From UBA1368 sp964563125 (GTDB lineage Bacteria > Bacillota > Syntrophomonadia > Syntrophomonadales > Syntrophomonadaceae): DNA of 64,000 nt. Numbering within the stretch: position 1 is the first letter of the stretch; each line of letters opens with the position of its first letter. Positions 17,809 to 26,087 of this stretch are shown piece by piece. The position numbers were made by a program, and so were the translations under genes. The stretch covers positions 23,399 through 87,398 of the forward strand of contig CAZLVY010000003.1 in NCBI GenBank assembly GCA_964563125.1, written 5' to 3'. A model generated the notes under the pieces. That model saw nothing but the letters and a program-made list of their open reading frames with translations, did not search any database and was not told the DNA's origin.

Positions 17809-18546
17809 TTATCTTGGTATCATCGGTACGGGGGGTAATCTCCGCTTATGCTCAGAAGCACTTACCATTTTTTGAATCCTGTTGATTACTGCTGGTTCAC
17901 CTATACCAGTTTCCAAGTATCGGTCCAAATCCTCATAGGTTATTCCCATCTCAGCTTCATCAGTTTGATCAGGCCACAATCCTGCCGAAGGGGGTTTTTG
18001 AATAATGACATCCGGAATTTCCAGATATTTGGCTATTTGATATACTTCCTTTTTTAATAAATCACCTAATATTTGCAGGTCTGCGGCACCATCTCCATGT
18101 TTAGTCGCATAACCAATACTTATTTCACTCTTATTACTGGTACCCAGCACTAAATAGTTCCTGGCTTGGGCTGAATAATATAAGGTTATCATTCTAAGTC
18201 GGGGTTTGATATTCGCTCGTAAAAGTTTTCCATCTGCTCCGTCTTTTTTTATGAAAGATTCAAATTGAGGCAGAAGTACATTGTAAGCATTTTCTATTTC
18301 AACCATACGATAAGGAATATCAAATTGTTCTACTAACATTTGACTGTGCAATATATCAGTTACCGGACTCTGACACGGCATCATAATTGCCATGCAATCC
18401 TCCGGAAAAGCCTTCTTGGCTATAACCGCTGCTACCGCTGAGTCTATGCCTCCGCTAAGGCCTAGTACTACGCCTTGAGCCCCGGCTGCAGAAACCTTTT
18501 CCTGTAACCATTCTATAAGATATTGTACTACAGTTTCATGTTTCAC
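17809..18546 (-). CDS. nadE: NH3-dependent NAD+ synthetase
   Basis: NadE amidates deamido-NAD+ with ATP. The 245-residue protein has only the synthetase domain: the PP-loop GLSGGIDSAVAA near residues 27-38, GTSNKSEISIGYATKHGDGAADLQ, and KPPSAGLWPDQTDEAEMG with the ATP/NaAD-binding segment. It lacks a glutaminase domain, so ammonia is the expected donor. The start is GTG at 18544-18546, 8 nt after GGGGG. It is followed by yebC, and about 180 bp of AT-rich sequence separates it from the SAM-controlled operon upstream. Confidence 0.95.
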   Translation of the reverse strand: MKHETVVQYLIEWLQEKVSAAGAQGVVLGLSGGIDSAVAAVIAKKAFPEDCMAIMMPCQSPVTDILHSQMLVEQFDIPYRMVEIENAYNVLLPQFESFIKKDGADGKLLRANIKPRLRMITLYYSAQARNYLVLGTSNKSEISIGYATKHGDGAADLQILGDLLKKEVYQIAKYLEIPDVIIQKPPSAGLWPDQTDEAEMGITYEDLDRYLETGIGEPAVINRIQKMVSASEHKRRLPPVPMIPR

Positions 18547-18724
18547 ATCCCAATCCCCCTTAAATTAAAGACAACAAAAATAAATAACTTATTAGGCATT
18601 CTAATGATTCCCAATTTATATAATAATAAAAAATCCCCGAATAATTTATTATTCAACACTGCTAAAATAAATCCTGCACCTATGGCTTAACAACTTGTTG
18701 GTTGTTTATTTAAATATATATCAT

Positions 18725-19483
18725 TTAATTAAGAGGAATTATTTCAATATCACCCCAGATCATCATTCTGTCATCTTTAATAGCTACGATGCTCAAATTT
18801 TCATTTAATTTTCTAACATAGTCAATTGCCTTTTCCAAATCAAGTTTACATGCAATTAAATTCCCGGCTTGTGTAGCTGCTGCATCAGCTAAAATTGCAG
18901 ATTTACCCTTTATTACTACAGCATCAGCTACGCCAAAACTCATGCTGTGACCAACTGTTCCAGATGAAGTGCAAATTCCGGTCGGAGTTTCATTGGCTTT
19001 TACTCTAATTCCTATTTTATAACTAAATGGTGAAGTTCCTGCGTATATGGCAATATTACGTTCCTGAGTAGCTTTAAGATAAATATCCCCGCCATTTTCA
19101 ACAATTACCTGCTTGGAATAGCTGTCTAATATTTTGCCAATATAATCAGATACTGCTCCCGCTACTGCTGCCATCGGTCCCACTCCTGCCACAGCTGCCG
19201 CCTCAGCCATCTTTACAGCAATATCAGGTGCACTGCCAAAAGTTTTTAAAGGTATTAGGGATGATTGAAACTGAGGATGAATAAGAATATATCTTTCCAG
19301 TTGCTGACGAATTTTAACAGTCTCGCTTTGACATAAAGACATAAGGCTATCGGAATAAGCCTTAACATCTACTCCGATAGCCAAATCAGTTTCCTTTACT
19401 TTAATATTAAAGTATTTGAGGTCCTGGGCAAGCTGCAGCAAACGATAATCCCGGTTACCAAATCCGCTTTTTCCCTTTACCAT
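18725..19483 (-). CDS. UPF0280 (ApbE-like) protein linked to homocysteine synthesis
   Basis: The protein of about 252 residues belongs to UPF0280, an ApbE-like fold, with FGSAPDIAVKMAEAAAVAGVGPMAAVAGA in its middle, ENGGDIYL, and the TSSGTVGHSMSFGVADAV segment. In methanogens, members of this family, together with DUF39 and NIL-ferredoxin proteins, have been implicated in homocysteine formation from aspartate semialdehyde and sulfide. I choose the ATG at 19481-19483; AAGGAGG lies about 15 nt upstream, which is long. A start at 19585 would overlap the ferredoxin gene and adds no homology. Confidence 0.85.
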   Translation of the reverse strand: MVKGKSGFGNRDYRLLQLAQDLKYFNIKVKETDLAIGVDVKAYSDSLMSLCQSETVKIRQQLERYILIHPQFQSSLIPLKTFGSAPDIAVKMAEAAAVAGVGPMAAVAGAVSDYIGKILDSYSKQVIVENGGDIYLKATQERNIAIYAGTSPFSYKIGIRVKANETPTGICTSSGTVGHSMSFGVADAVVIKGKSAILADAAATQAGNLIACKLDLEKAIDYVRKLNENLSIVAIKDDRMMIWGDIEIIPLN

Positions 19484-19490
19484 AGAATCT

Positions 19491-19913
19491 TCAGACAGCC
19501 TCCTTAACATCGAAATGAAGAATGATTGCTCGGGTTGGGCAGCATTCCAGACACATTCCACACAAGACACATTTGGCATCATCAAAGGAAATAATCATAG
19601 TATCCCGGTTAATCTCCAACGCTTCCGTAGGGCAGAAAGAGGCACAAGCACCACATTGAATACACAAGTCGTCATGCCATACTACTTTTTCGCTTAAAGG
19701 TTCTAATATTACCCCTAAATTTTTCAGAAAAGCCAGTCCCTCCTGGTATTTATCCTTGCTGCCTTCCAGTTCCATAACCAGATAGCCTTGTTTTAAAGGA
19801 TTAATATCTGCTTTTAAAATATTAACTATTAAATCATAATTTTTTACTAACCGGTAAATAATAGGCTGTTCTGACTGAGCTGCAGAAAAGTAACATACTA
19901 TTTTATTCTTCAT
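19491..19913 (-). CDS. NIL-domain 4Fe-4S ferredoxin of the homocysteine pathway
   Basis: The 140-residue protein has an N-terminal NIL domain (about residues 1-75) and two ferredoxin clusters, CIQCGACASFCPTEA and CVLCGMCLECCPTRA. In methanogens the matching MA1822-type protein works with a DUF39 protein to convert aspartate semialdehyde and sulfide into homocysteine, probably supplying electrons or sulfur chemistry. Here it lies 2 bp downstream of the DUF39 gene and just upstream of UPF0280, reproducing that set in one operon. Confidence 0.9.
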   Translation of the reverse strand: MKNKIVCYFSAAQSEQPIIYRLVKNYDLIVNILKADINPLKQGYLVMELEGSKDKYQEGLAFLKNLGVILEPLSEKVVWHDDLCIQCGACASFCPTEALEINRDTMIISFDDAKCVLCGMCLECCPTRAIILHFDVKEAV

Positions 19914-19915
19914 TA

Positions 19916-21151
19916 CTAATTCCTCCTGTTACCATTTAAAGAAATTCCCCCGGGGCTTCGTTCGGGAATAGACTTGAATTGTATATCTGCATCTGCTCCC
20001 GGCAGTGGTGACACTGGTTTAGTCACTTCGAATTTACCCTGTTTAATCCAATCTTTTAAAGTTGCAGCGATTATTCTGGCACGGGGGTAACTCGATTGTG
20101 GTGTAGTTATAATTTCCTTGCCCTGAATTACAACTTTTCCCTTCTTAAGGTCAGCTACATTAACAAATCCCAAATCTATAGGTTTTGAATAAGGATACCC
20201 TTCTTTAAAATCTACTACCGGGCAATAAATATCTTTATCCTTAACCGCAGTGTACATTAAAATTTCTTCATCCAATATCGGAATTGGAATACCGATACCC
20301 ACCGCCATTGTTGCACCGTAACCTATATAGCTAAGACCGACTATCCAGTTGGCGTCCATTTGCTTTAAATCCCCAATAACTGCCAGAGTACCAGCCGGAA
20401 CTTTAGGTACACCATTTTCACCTCTTAAAATATTAGGGTGATGCTGGGTACCGCTCCAGGCAACATAACCTATACCACCGCCAAGAAAGATACGGGTGCC
20501 GATACCAATTGTTTTATAATATGGATCATTAAGTAAAGGACTAAGCTGCCCGGCAGTCGAATAACTGGCATTACCCATATTAGGTTTTAAGATGCCCATA
20601 TAGGTATAAAGTGTCTTATCACCGAGGTTCACGGCACAATTATAGTTTTGATAGGCATTACGCGGATTAAACATAAAAGCATCATTAACATCATCAAGAG
20701 TTATTATAGTATCAACTTTTTTATTGGGATAACAATCAGTCCCATAAGCTTCCGCTTCTAAGCGGATTTCTTTTCCAGCCAATAAATCATGAATAACATG
20801 GGCACCGCCATAATTAAAACGCCCCGGGAACACTTTATTTTCCGGATCTGTTTCAGGCAACTGCCCTGCTCCTAAATAAGCATCAACTGCCGCAATTCCT
20901 GTATATGCCTCCACTCCATTTAACCATACCTTTTTCATTTTGATACGGGGTTTGGAATGTCCAAAATTGATGAATGCTCCAGATGAACACATAGGTCCAA
21001 AAGTTCCTGTAGTTACTACATCTATTTCCCGTGCCGCAGCTTTGATGCCTTTTTCTTCAACAATCTGAATTACTTCTTCAGCAGTTACCACGACTGCCTC
21101 ACCGCTTCTGATTTTCTCGTTAATTTCTTCATAAGTTTTTTGCTGTGCCAT
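19916..21151 (-). CDS. DUF39 homocysteine biosynthesis protein
   Basis: The 411-residue protein is the DUF39 (HcyBio) family catalytic candidate for direct sulfuration of L-aspartate semialdehyde to homocysteine. Visible features are VVTTGTFGPMCSSGAFINFGHS with the conserved cysteine near residue 55, GAYTGI-like AYTGIAAVDAYLGAGQ, CAVNLGDKTLYTYMG, and FLGGGIGYVAWSGTQHHP. It lacks the C-terminal CBS pair found in some archaeal members. It overlaps the start region of the methionine synthase gene end by one base and precedes the ferredoxin gene. Confidence 0.9.
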   Translation of the reverse strand: MAQQKTYEEINEKIRSGEAVVVTAEEVIQIVEEKGIKAAAREIDVVTTGTFGPMCSSGAFINFGHSKPRIKMKKVWLNGVEAYTGIAAVDAYLGAGQLPETDPENKVFPGRFNYGGAHVIHDLLAGKEIRLEAEAYGTDCYPNKKVDTIITLDDVNDAFMFNPRNAYQNYNCAVNLGDKTLYTYMGILKPNMGNASYSTAGQLSPLLNDPYYKTIGIGTRIFLGGGIGYVAWSGTQHHPNILRGENGVPKVPAGTLAVIGDLKQMDANWIVGLSYIGYGATMAVGIGIPIPILDEEILMYTAVKDKDIYCPVVDFKEGYPYSKPIDLGFVNVADLKKGKVVIQGKEIITTPQSSYPRARIIAATLKDWIKQGKFEVTKPVSPLPGADADIQFKSIPERSPGGISLNGNRRN

Positions 21152-23652
21152 TAATTCTCCTCCTCACTTAAGAGTTTTTTAGCCGTAATAACTGCTGCCC
21201 TGGCGTCTTTAGAATATCCGTCCGCACCAATACTATTGGCATAATCTTCTGTTAATACCGCTCCACCAACCATCACCCTGCATTTCAATCCTCGTGCTTT
21301 TACTGCCTGGATTACCTCTTTCATATTAGGCATGGTAGTTGTCATTAAGGCACTCAATCCTATGATATCAGCCCGCTCCTGTTCAGCGGCATCAACAATA
21401 TCTGCTGCTTTGATATCCTTACCCAGGTCAACAACCTTGAAGCCGTAGTTCTCCAACATAACTCCCACTATGTTCTTGCCAATATCATGGATATCGCCTT
21501 CGACTGTGGCCAATACAATTACCCCCATTGATTGTTGTGCATCTTCTGCTAAATAAGGTTTAATAATTGCAAAAGCCTTTTTCATAGTCTCTGCCGCCAT
21601 CAGTAATTGGGGCAGAAAATACTCTTTGCGGTCATATAAATCACCGGCCATTTCGATTCCGGGTATTAAACCGAAATTGACTATATCCAGTGGTGCTATC
21701 TTTTCTTCGTGCAGAGCTTTTTCCAGTAAAGCAGCTATTATATCTTTATTGCCTTGCAAAATCGCTTTTTTCAATTCTTCCTTTATATTGTTATCTTCAA
21801 TAGCAGGTTCAGCAACTTTCTCAACAGGCAATGAGTTTTTCGCACTTATCAGCTCAGGTATATTACAATTATTACATATAGGGCTGCGTGCTGTCTGTGG
21901 ATTATAATTACCAGTTTTATAATCTTTATATTTATTAATAAAAGCACTGCTGTTTGTGTCGCGATTCAGCAAAACGGCTGCCGCTCTGGTTACATCCATC
22001 ATTTTTTGATCAAAAGGATTAATTATCGGCAAATCTAATCCTGCAGCCCATGCCATGGCCAGATAAGTAGAATTAATAATATCGCGGCCTGGCAATCCGT
22101 GGGATACATTACTTACTCCCAGTACTGTTCCGACTTGTAATTCAGCCTTTATGGTCTGCAGTGCCTTTAAAGTTTCCATAACCTGAGATTGCTCAGCACT
22201 GGCAGTTTTAACTAAAGTATCAATGAAAATGTCTTCATCACGTAATCCATATTCTTTAGCTCTTTGATATATTTTATGGGCAATTTTAATTCTGTCCTGG
22301 GCTTTGTCCGGAATACCATCCTCATCAAGGCAGAGTCCTAGTACTGCAGCACCATATTTTTTGGCCAAAGGGAATATTTCGCGCATTTTCTTCTCTTCCC
22401 CGGTGGTAGAATTAATCAGCGGGCGACCTACAAAGCTCTTTAATCCTTTTTCTATAGCATTTATATCAGTAGAGTCTATTACTATGGGGATATCTACTGC
22501 TGCCTGTATATCCTTAATCGCTTTTTCCATAGCTAAAGATTCATCTATTCCCGGAACACCCATGTTTACATCCAGAATAGGTGCACCTGCTTCTATCTGC
22601 TGTCGGGCCTCTTCAACCACAACCTGCATCTGCCCCGCTTTAATATCCTCTGCCAATTTTTTGCGGGCAGTCGGATTAATTCTTTCACCAATAAAAGCTA
22701 AGGGATGCCCTTCTCCCAAAATTACATTTTTAGTTCGGGATGCAAAAGCCAGTATTTTTTTATTACTGCGGGGAACCGGGTTTAAGGTTTTTAATACTCT
22801 GGCAATAGCCTGAATATGCGCAGGTGTTGTTCCACAGCATCCACCGATAATATTAGCGCCGGCATCGCGCAGCCTTATAGCATATTCTGCCATTTCTTCA
22901 GGACTGTCCGGAAATATAGTTTGATTATCAATTAAAGTTGGTAATCCCGCATTTGGTTCAACTGACAAATAACAATTTGTATATCTGCTCATAAATTCAA
23001 TTATGGGCAGCAATTCTTTAGCTCCGCCCGAGCAGTTTGCACCAATTGCCAAAGGTTTAAATGCTTCCATGATAATCAAGGCAGTCAGAGGGTCAGTTCC
23101 CATCATAGTGCGCCCATCGTCTTCAAAGGTTATATGGGCTAATATTGGCAATCGGGTATTATGCCGGGCAGCGATAAGGGCGATACGCATTTCACCAATA
23201 TCGGTCATGGTTTCAATTGATAAAAGATCTGCCCCTGCCTTTTCACAGGCTATGGCTTGCTCTTTATAAGTTTCATAGAGCAGATCAAAATCAGCCTCTC
23301 CTATCGGACTTAATAGTTTACCGGTAGGTCCTATGGAAGCAGCAACCAGAGCTTTTCCCCGCGCACCTCTCTTAGCTATTTTGACAGCTTCCTGGTTTAT
23401 CTCGTTAACTTGATTTTCCAGGCCATATTCTGCCAGTTTAAGGCGATTACCGCCAAAAGTATTAGTCTGAATAATATCCGAACCTGCTTCAATATATTGG
23501 TAATGAATATTTTCCAGAACTGCAGGATTATTGACCCCGTAAAGCTCCGGACATTCGCCTGACTTCATGCCGTTATTTTGCAGCATGGTTCCCATTGCTC
23601 CGTCAAGTATTAATATTTTTTCTTTTAGTCTTAAACTAATGTCAATTGACAC
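21151..23652 (-). CDS. metH: Cobalamin-dependent methionine synthase, lacking the reactivation domain
   Basis: The 833-residue protein has a homocysteine methyltransferase barrel (1-290; zinc cysteines in GANCSGG near 206 and GGCCGTT near 271-272), a pterin-binding barrel (about 315-570; ERINPTARKK, DVNMGVPG), and cap plus B12 domains (about 625-833) with the corrinoid His in DIHDIGKNIV near 722. It makes methionine from homocysteine and methyl-THF. The C-terminal SAM-binding reactivation domain of E. coli MetH is absent, as in many anaerobes where a separate reactivator is used. It is the first gene after the SAM-I riboswitch. Confidence 0.93.
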   Translation of the reverse strand: MSIDISLRLKEKILILDGAMGTMLQNNGMKSGECPELYGVNNPAVLENIHYQYIEAGSDIIQTNTFGGNRLKLAEYGLENQVNEINQEAVKIAKRGARGKALVAASIGPTGKLLSPIGEADFDLLYETYKEQAIACEKAGADLLSIETMTDIGEMRIALIAARHNTRLPILAHITFEDDGRTMMGTDPLTALIIMEAFKPLAIGANCSGGAKELLPIIEFMSRYTNCYLSVEPNAGLPTLIDNQTIFPDSPEEMAEYAIRLRDAGANIIGGCCGTTPAHIQAIARVLKTLNPVPRSNKKILAFASRTKNVILGEGHPLAFIGERINPTARKKLAEDIKAGQMQVVVEEARQQIEAGAPILDVNMGVPGIDESLAMEKAIKDIQAAVDIPIVIDSTDINAIEKGLKSFVGRPLINSTTGEEKKMREIFPLAKKYGAAVLGLCLDEDGIPDKAQDRIKIAHKIYQRAKEYGLRDEDIFIDTLVKTASAEQSQVMETLKALQTIKAELQVGTVLGVSNVSHGLPGRDIINSTYLAMAWAAGLDLPIINPFDQKMMDVTRAAAVLLNRDTNSSAFINKYKDYKTGNYNPQTARSPICNNCNIPELISAKNSLPVEKVAEPAIEDNNIKEELKKAILQGNKDIIAALLEKALHEEKIAPLDIVNFGLIPGIEMAGDLYDRKEYFLPQLLMAAETMKKAFAIIKPYLAEDAQQSMGVIVLATVEGDIHDIGKNIVGVMLENYGFKVVDLGKDIKAADIVDAAEQERADIIGLSALMTTTMPNMKEVIQAVKARGLKCRVMVGGAVLTEDYANSIGADGYSKDARAAVITAKKLLSEEEN

Positions 23653-23690
23653 AAACTATCCCTCCCCTTATAAATCTGGTCGGTAATGAA

Positions 23691-23724
23691 TAAAATTAAA
23701 AAACTCTCTTGCCATAAGAGAGTT
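23691..23724 (-). terminator. Riboswitch-controlled intrinsic terminator
   Basis: On the minus strand AACTCTCTT pairs with AAGAGAGTT around a short loop and is followed by TTTTTTAATTTT. The upstream arm AACTCTCTTAT can alternatively pair with the riboswitch P1 3' strand (GATAAGAGAGGTT), giving the antiterminator. This predicts transcription stop when SAM is bound. Confidence 0.92.
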
Positions 23725-23737
23725 AATGTTATAACCT

Positions 23738-23837
23738 CTCTTATCTTTCAGGTTTTTACCTGCAGGATTTGGCACCATACTTTACAGTTGGTTGCCGGGT
23801 TTCATCGGGCCCGTCCCTCCACCTCTCTGGATAAGAG
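23738..23837 (-). promoter_or_regulatory. SAM-I (S-box) riboswitch aptamer
   Basis: The minus strand reads CTCTTATCCAGAGAGGTGGAG at the 5' side, then GGGACGGGCCCGATGAAACC, CGGCAACC, GGTGCCAAATCCTGCAG and a closing GATAAGAG. These are the conserved S-box core elements with matching P1 arms (23830-23837 with 23738-23745). It controls the metH-DUF39-NIL ferredoxin-UPF0280 operon. The aptamer begins only about 24 bp after the tatA stop codon, so its promoter must lie inside tatA or transcripts must read through. Confidence 0.96.
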
Positions 23838-23861
23838 TATATTTTTTTTAGTAAATATTTA

Positions 23862-24302
23862 TTAAGGTTTTTCTAATTCTTCTTCTCCTTCTGTTCCTTC
23901 AGCATTTACTCGCGAGTATTTAACCCATTCCGGCTCTTCCTGTTCACTTTTATTCTCACCAGCTTCTGCAGCGGATATATCAGTTACTGTATTTGGGCCA
24001 ACTTCTTCTCCAGTGATGTCCGCTGCTGCACTTTTCTCTGGTGGGGCATCATGACTAGTATCATGCGCCTTAGCATCTGTTTTGGCGGGTGTTGTTTTTT
24101 TATCACTGCTATCAGTCTCCAAATTTATAGCATCCTGAAATTCTTTTTGAACTCCGGAAGTAACCTTTTTTATTTCACCCAGAGTTTTCCCTATTGTTTT
24201 AGCTACCTCAGGAAGTTTTCCCGGTCCAAATACTATTAAGGCTACAAATAAAATTAAAATTATTTCCCATGTACCAATATTACCAATAAGTGCAAATTGC
24301 AT
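23862..24302 (-). CDS. tatA: Twin-arginine translocase TatA/TatB-type protein
   Basis: The 146-residue protein has the Tat signature: a short membrane helix GTWEIILILFVALIVFGPGKLPE (helix about residues 9-24, then the FGPGKLPE hinge) and an amphipathic helix VAKTIGKTLGEIKKVT. The C-terminal 80 residues are acidic and probably disordered. That length is closer to TatB than to minimal TatA, and no tatC is nearby. AGGAGG lies 6 nt before the ATG. It lies directly upstream of the SAM riboswitch on the same strand. Confidence 0.88.
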   Translation of the reverse strand: MQFALIGNIGTWEIILILFVALIVFGPGKLPEVAKTIGKTLGEIKKVTSGVQKEFQDAINLETDSSDKKTTPAKTDAKAHDTSHDAPPEKSAAADITGEEVGPNTVTDISAAEAGENKSEQEEPEWVKYSRVNAEGTEGEEELEKP

Positions 24303-24399
24303 GGTTGCCTCCTGATTTTATAAGCCTTTTGTCGTCTATAATATCACATTCTACTTGTCTTTAACTATATTAGCAACCTATTTTATTTTCAAATGAAAA

Positions 24400-24427
24400 A
24401 TAGGCTAGTTAAACAAAACCAGCCTAT
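24400..24427 (-). terminator. Terminator downstream of the holin-like gene
   Basis: ATAGGCTGGT and AACTAGCCTAT pair on the minus strand around a T-rich loop and are followed by TTTTTCATTTG. It lies 25 bp after the stop of the gene at 24453-24782 and upstream of tatA. Confidence 0.65.
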
Positions 24428-24452
24428 GTCAGAAAGCAAACTGCTAATATTG

Positions 24453-24782
24453 TTATCTCAACTCAGTAGGCACAAATGCATCGATTAGACCGATAATAAA
24501 TGCTGCAATTAATGCCCCTATTAAACTAACTGAAAAATAATTCGGGACAATAAATTGGGCAACATAAATTACTACAGCAGCAGTTAAAAAGCCGACTATT
24601 CCACGGGATCTTGGGGATATCTTATCACCCAGTATAGCTTCTACTATATATCCCAAAACGGCTATTACTATTGCGGTTATTAAGGCTCCCCAAAATCCTG
24701 CTACACTTACTCCTGGGATTAAATAACCTATTACCAGCAATACTAGCGCTGAAACTATAAATCTCACTATCATTCCAAGCAT
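24453..24782 (-). CDS. Four-helix membrane protein of the phage holin 4_2 superfamily
   Basis: The 109-residue protein has four predicted membrane helices: residues 3-27, 29-52, 62-84 and 86-103. It contains the family segment GFWGALITAIVIAVLGYIVE with ISPRSRGIVGF in the central loop. Chromosomal copies are common in Firmicutes and Actinobacteria and are named after a mycobacterial phage-type holin, but lysis activity is unproven. No phage genes lie nearby, so prophage origin is not supported. It is a single-gene unit. Confidence 0.8.
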   Translation of the reverse strand: MLGMIVRFIVSALVLLVIGYLIPGVSVAGFWGALITAIVIAVLGYIVEAILGDKISPRSRGIVGFLTAAVVIYVAQFIVPNYFSVSLIGALIAAFIIGLIDAFVPTELR

Positions 24783-24991
24783 TTGCAGACCTCCCTTCCA
24801 TCATAAATATAATTTAGATAGCTTTTTTAAGTTCTATATTAGTTATACTGCCTAAAAATTAAAAAAATATGTAATAAATAATAATGCCTAAAAGGTTTTT
24901 AGATTAATTTATATTTATTAATTTTCCCAATTATACTAGTGCACTGGAATAATGCCTTAATAAAATTTTGTATCGAAAAATTAAATAAAGA

Positions 24992-25035
24992 GAGCTTGTT
25001 CGGCGCCCAATAATTTAAAACACCTTAACAAGCTC
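24992..25035 (-). terminator. Candidate terminator of the glycyl radical enzyme operon
   Basis: GAGCTTGTT and AACAAGCTC form a 9-bp stem with a 26-nt loop, followed on the minus strand by TCTTTATTTAATTTTT. It is the only clear hairpin in the 390-bp gap 24783-25172, which otherwise is AT-rich and holds no gene that I can support. The long loop makes the call tentative. Confidence 0.45.
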
Positions 25036-25172
25036 AATAAAAACCTTTAATTATATTAAATTTTTATCAACCCAATTATTAAAAGGGAAGCCCTATGCTA
25101 GCTCTTCTTCATTTACTAATCGGTGAGTAAGAGGCGAACATCATATCTCCCGTGCATCCTGCCAAAGTCTAC

Positions 25173-26087
25173 TTAAAAATCTCTGAAGGAAAAGTCCTTG
25201 AATATCTCCTTTATCCAACCCTTGTCTTGCTTTCCCAGCCATTCTGACCATCCATACTCCTCGGATACACCAATTGTTTTAGGTTTTGAAATCCACAAGG
25301 GATTATATGGGAGCAGTCCGATCTCATTTACACCACAGTCAAGAAAGAAGTCCCTTATTGCCAAAAGGTTCACTTTCTCCATAGTGATACCAGGTATTAA
25401 TGGTATCCGCGGTATTACTTCTACTGCCTTGCTGCTGAAAAGGTCCTCAAAGTTTTGTAGTATGGTATCATTATAAACGCCGCAATATTTTTTGTGCTGC
25501 TCTCTGTCATATATTTTGATATCAAAATATACCAGATCTATAAAAGGCAGCAGTTCCTCTTCAAACCGTGTTCGATTATAAAAACCACAGGTTTCAAGAC
25601 AAATATGGATGTTTCTTTCCTTTAGTTTTTGCACAAGTTCTGCCAGGTATGACATGTGCAATGTAGGTTCGCCCCCGGAAAGGGTAACACCGCCATGGGA
25701 ATTCTTATAAAATATTTCATCCCGTACAAGCTTTTTACTAAGCTGATCCACGCTATAAGCAGTACCTGCGAAGTGCAAGGCTTGCCCAATACATACACTG
25801 ATACACTCACCACATAAAAGACATTTATCTTTATCAATCGGGAAATTTCCATCCTGATTGATTCTAATAGCTTCTCTGCTGCATACTGTCATGCATTCAC
25901 CGCAGCCAATGCACTTATCCGCTTCATAAACTATCTGCTGCAAAGATGATTTGGTTTCCGGATTCTGACACCAGACACAGGAAAGTGGACATCCTTTAAA
26001 AAACACCACTGTTCTTATGCCCGGGCCGTCATCCAGAGAATTCCTTTTCAGGTCCGCAACCAGAGGGAATGTATCGTTTCCTGTCAT
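25173..26087 (-). CDS. Glycyl radical enzyme activase (radical SAM with ferredoxin insert)
   Basis: The 304-residue enzyme makes the glycyl radical on its partner by reductive cleavage of SAM. It has the radical-SAM triad in FKGCPLSCVWCQNPE (CX3CX2C, residues about 33-40), two inserted 4Fe-4S motifs CIGCGECMTVC and CLLCGECISVC (about 55-105), and HGGVTLSGGEPTLH, the GGE SAM motif. The ferredoxin insert is typical of activases for dehydratase, eliminase and decarboxylase-type enzymes, and is absent from PflA. Its start overlaps the end of the glycyl radical enzyme gene by 4 bp, so pairing is firm. Confidence 0.94.
   Translation of the reverse strand: MTGNDTFPLVADLKRNSLDDGPGIRTVVFFKGCPLSCVWCQNPETKSSLQQIVYEADKCIGCGECMTVCSREAIRINQDGNFPIDKDKCLLCGECISVCIGQALHFAGTAYSVDQLSKKLVRDEIFYKNSHGGVTLSGGEPTLHMSYLAELVQKLKERNIHICLETCGFYNRTRFEEELLPFIDLVYFDIKIYDREQHKKYCGVYNDTILQNFEDLFSSKAVEVIPRIPLIPGITMEKVNLLAIRDFFLDCGVNEIGLLPYNPLWISKPKTIGVSEEYGWSEWLGKQDKGWIKEIFKDFSFRDF

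Noticed and set aside
24453..24782. Prophage remnant based on the holin-like gene
   Set aside because: No lysin, capsid, integrase or attachment repeats are nearby; chromosomal holin 4_2-type genes are common.
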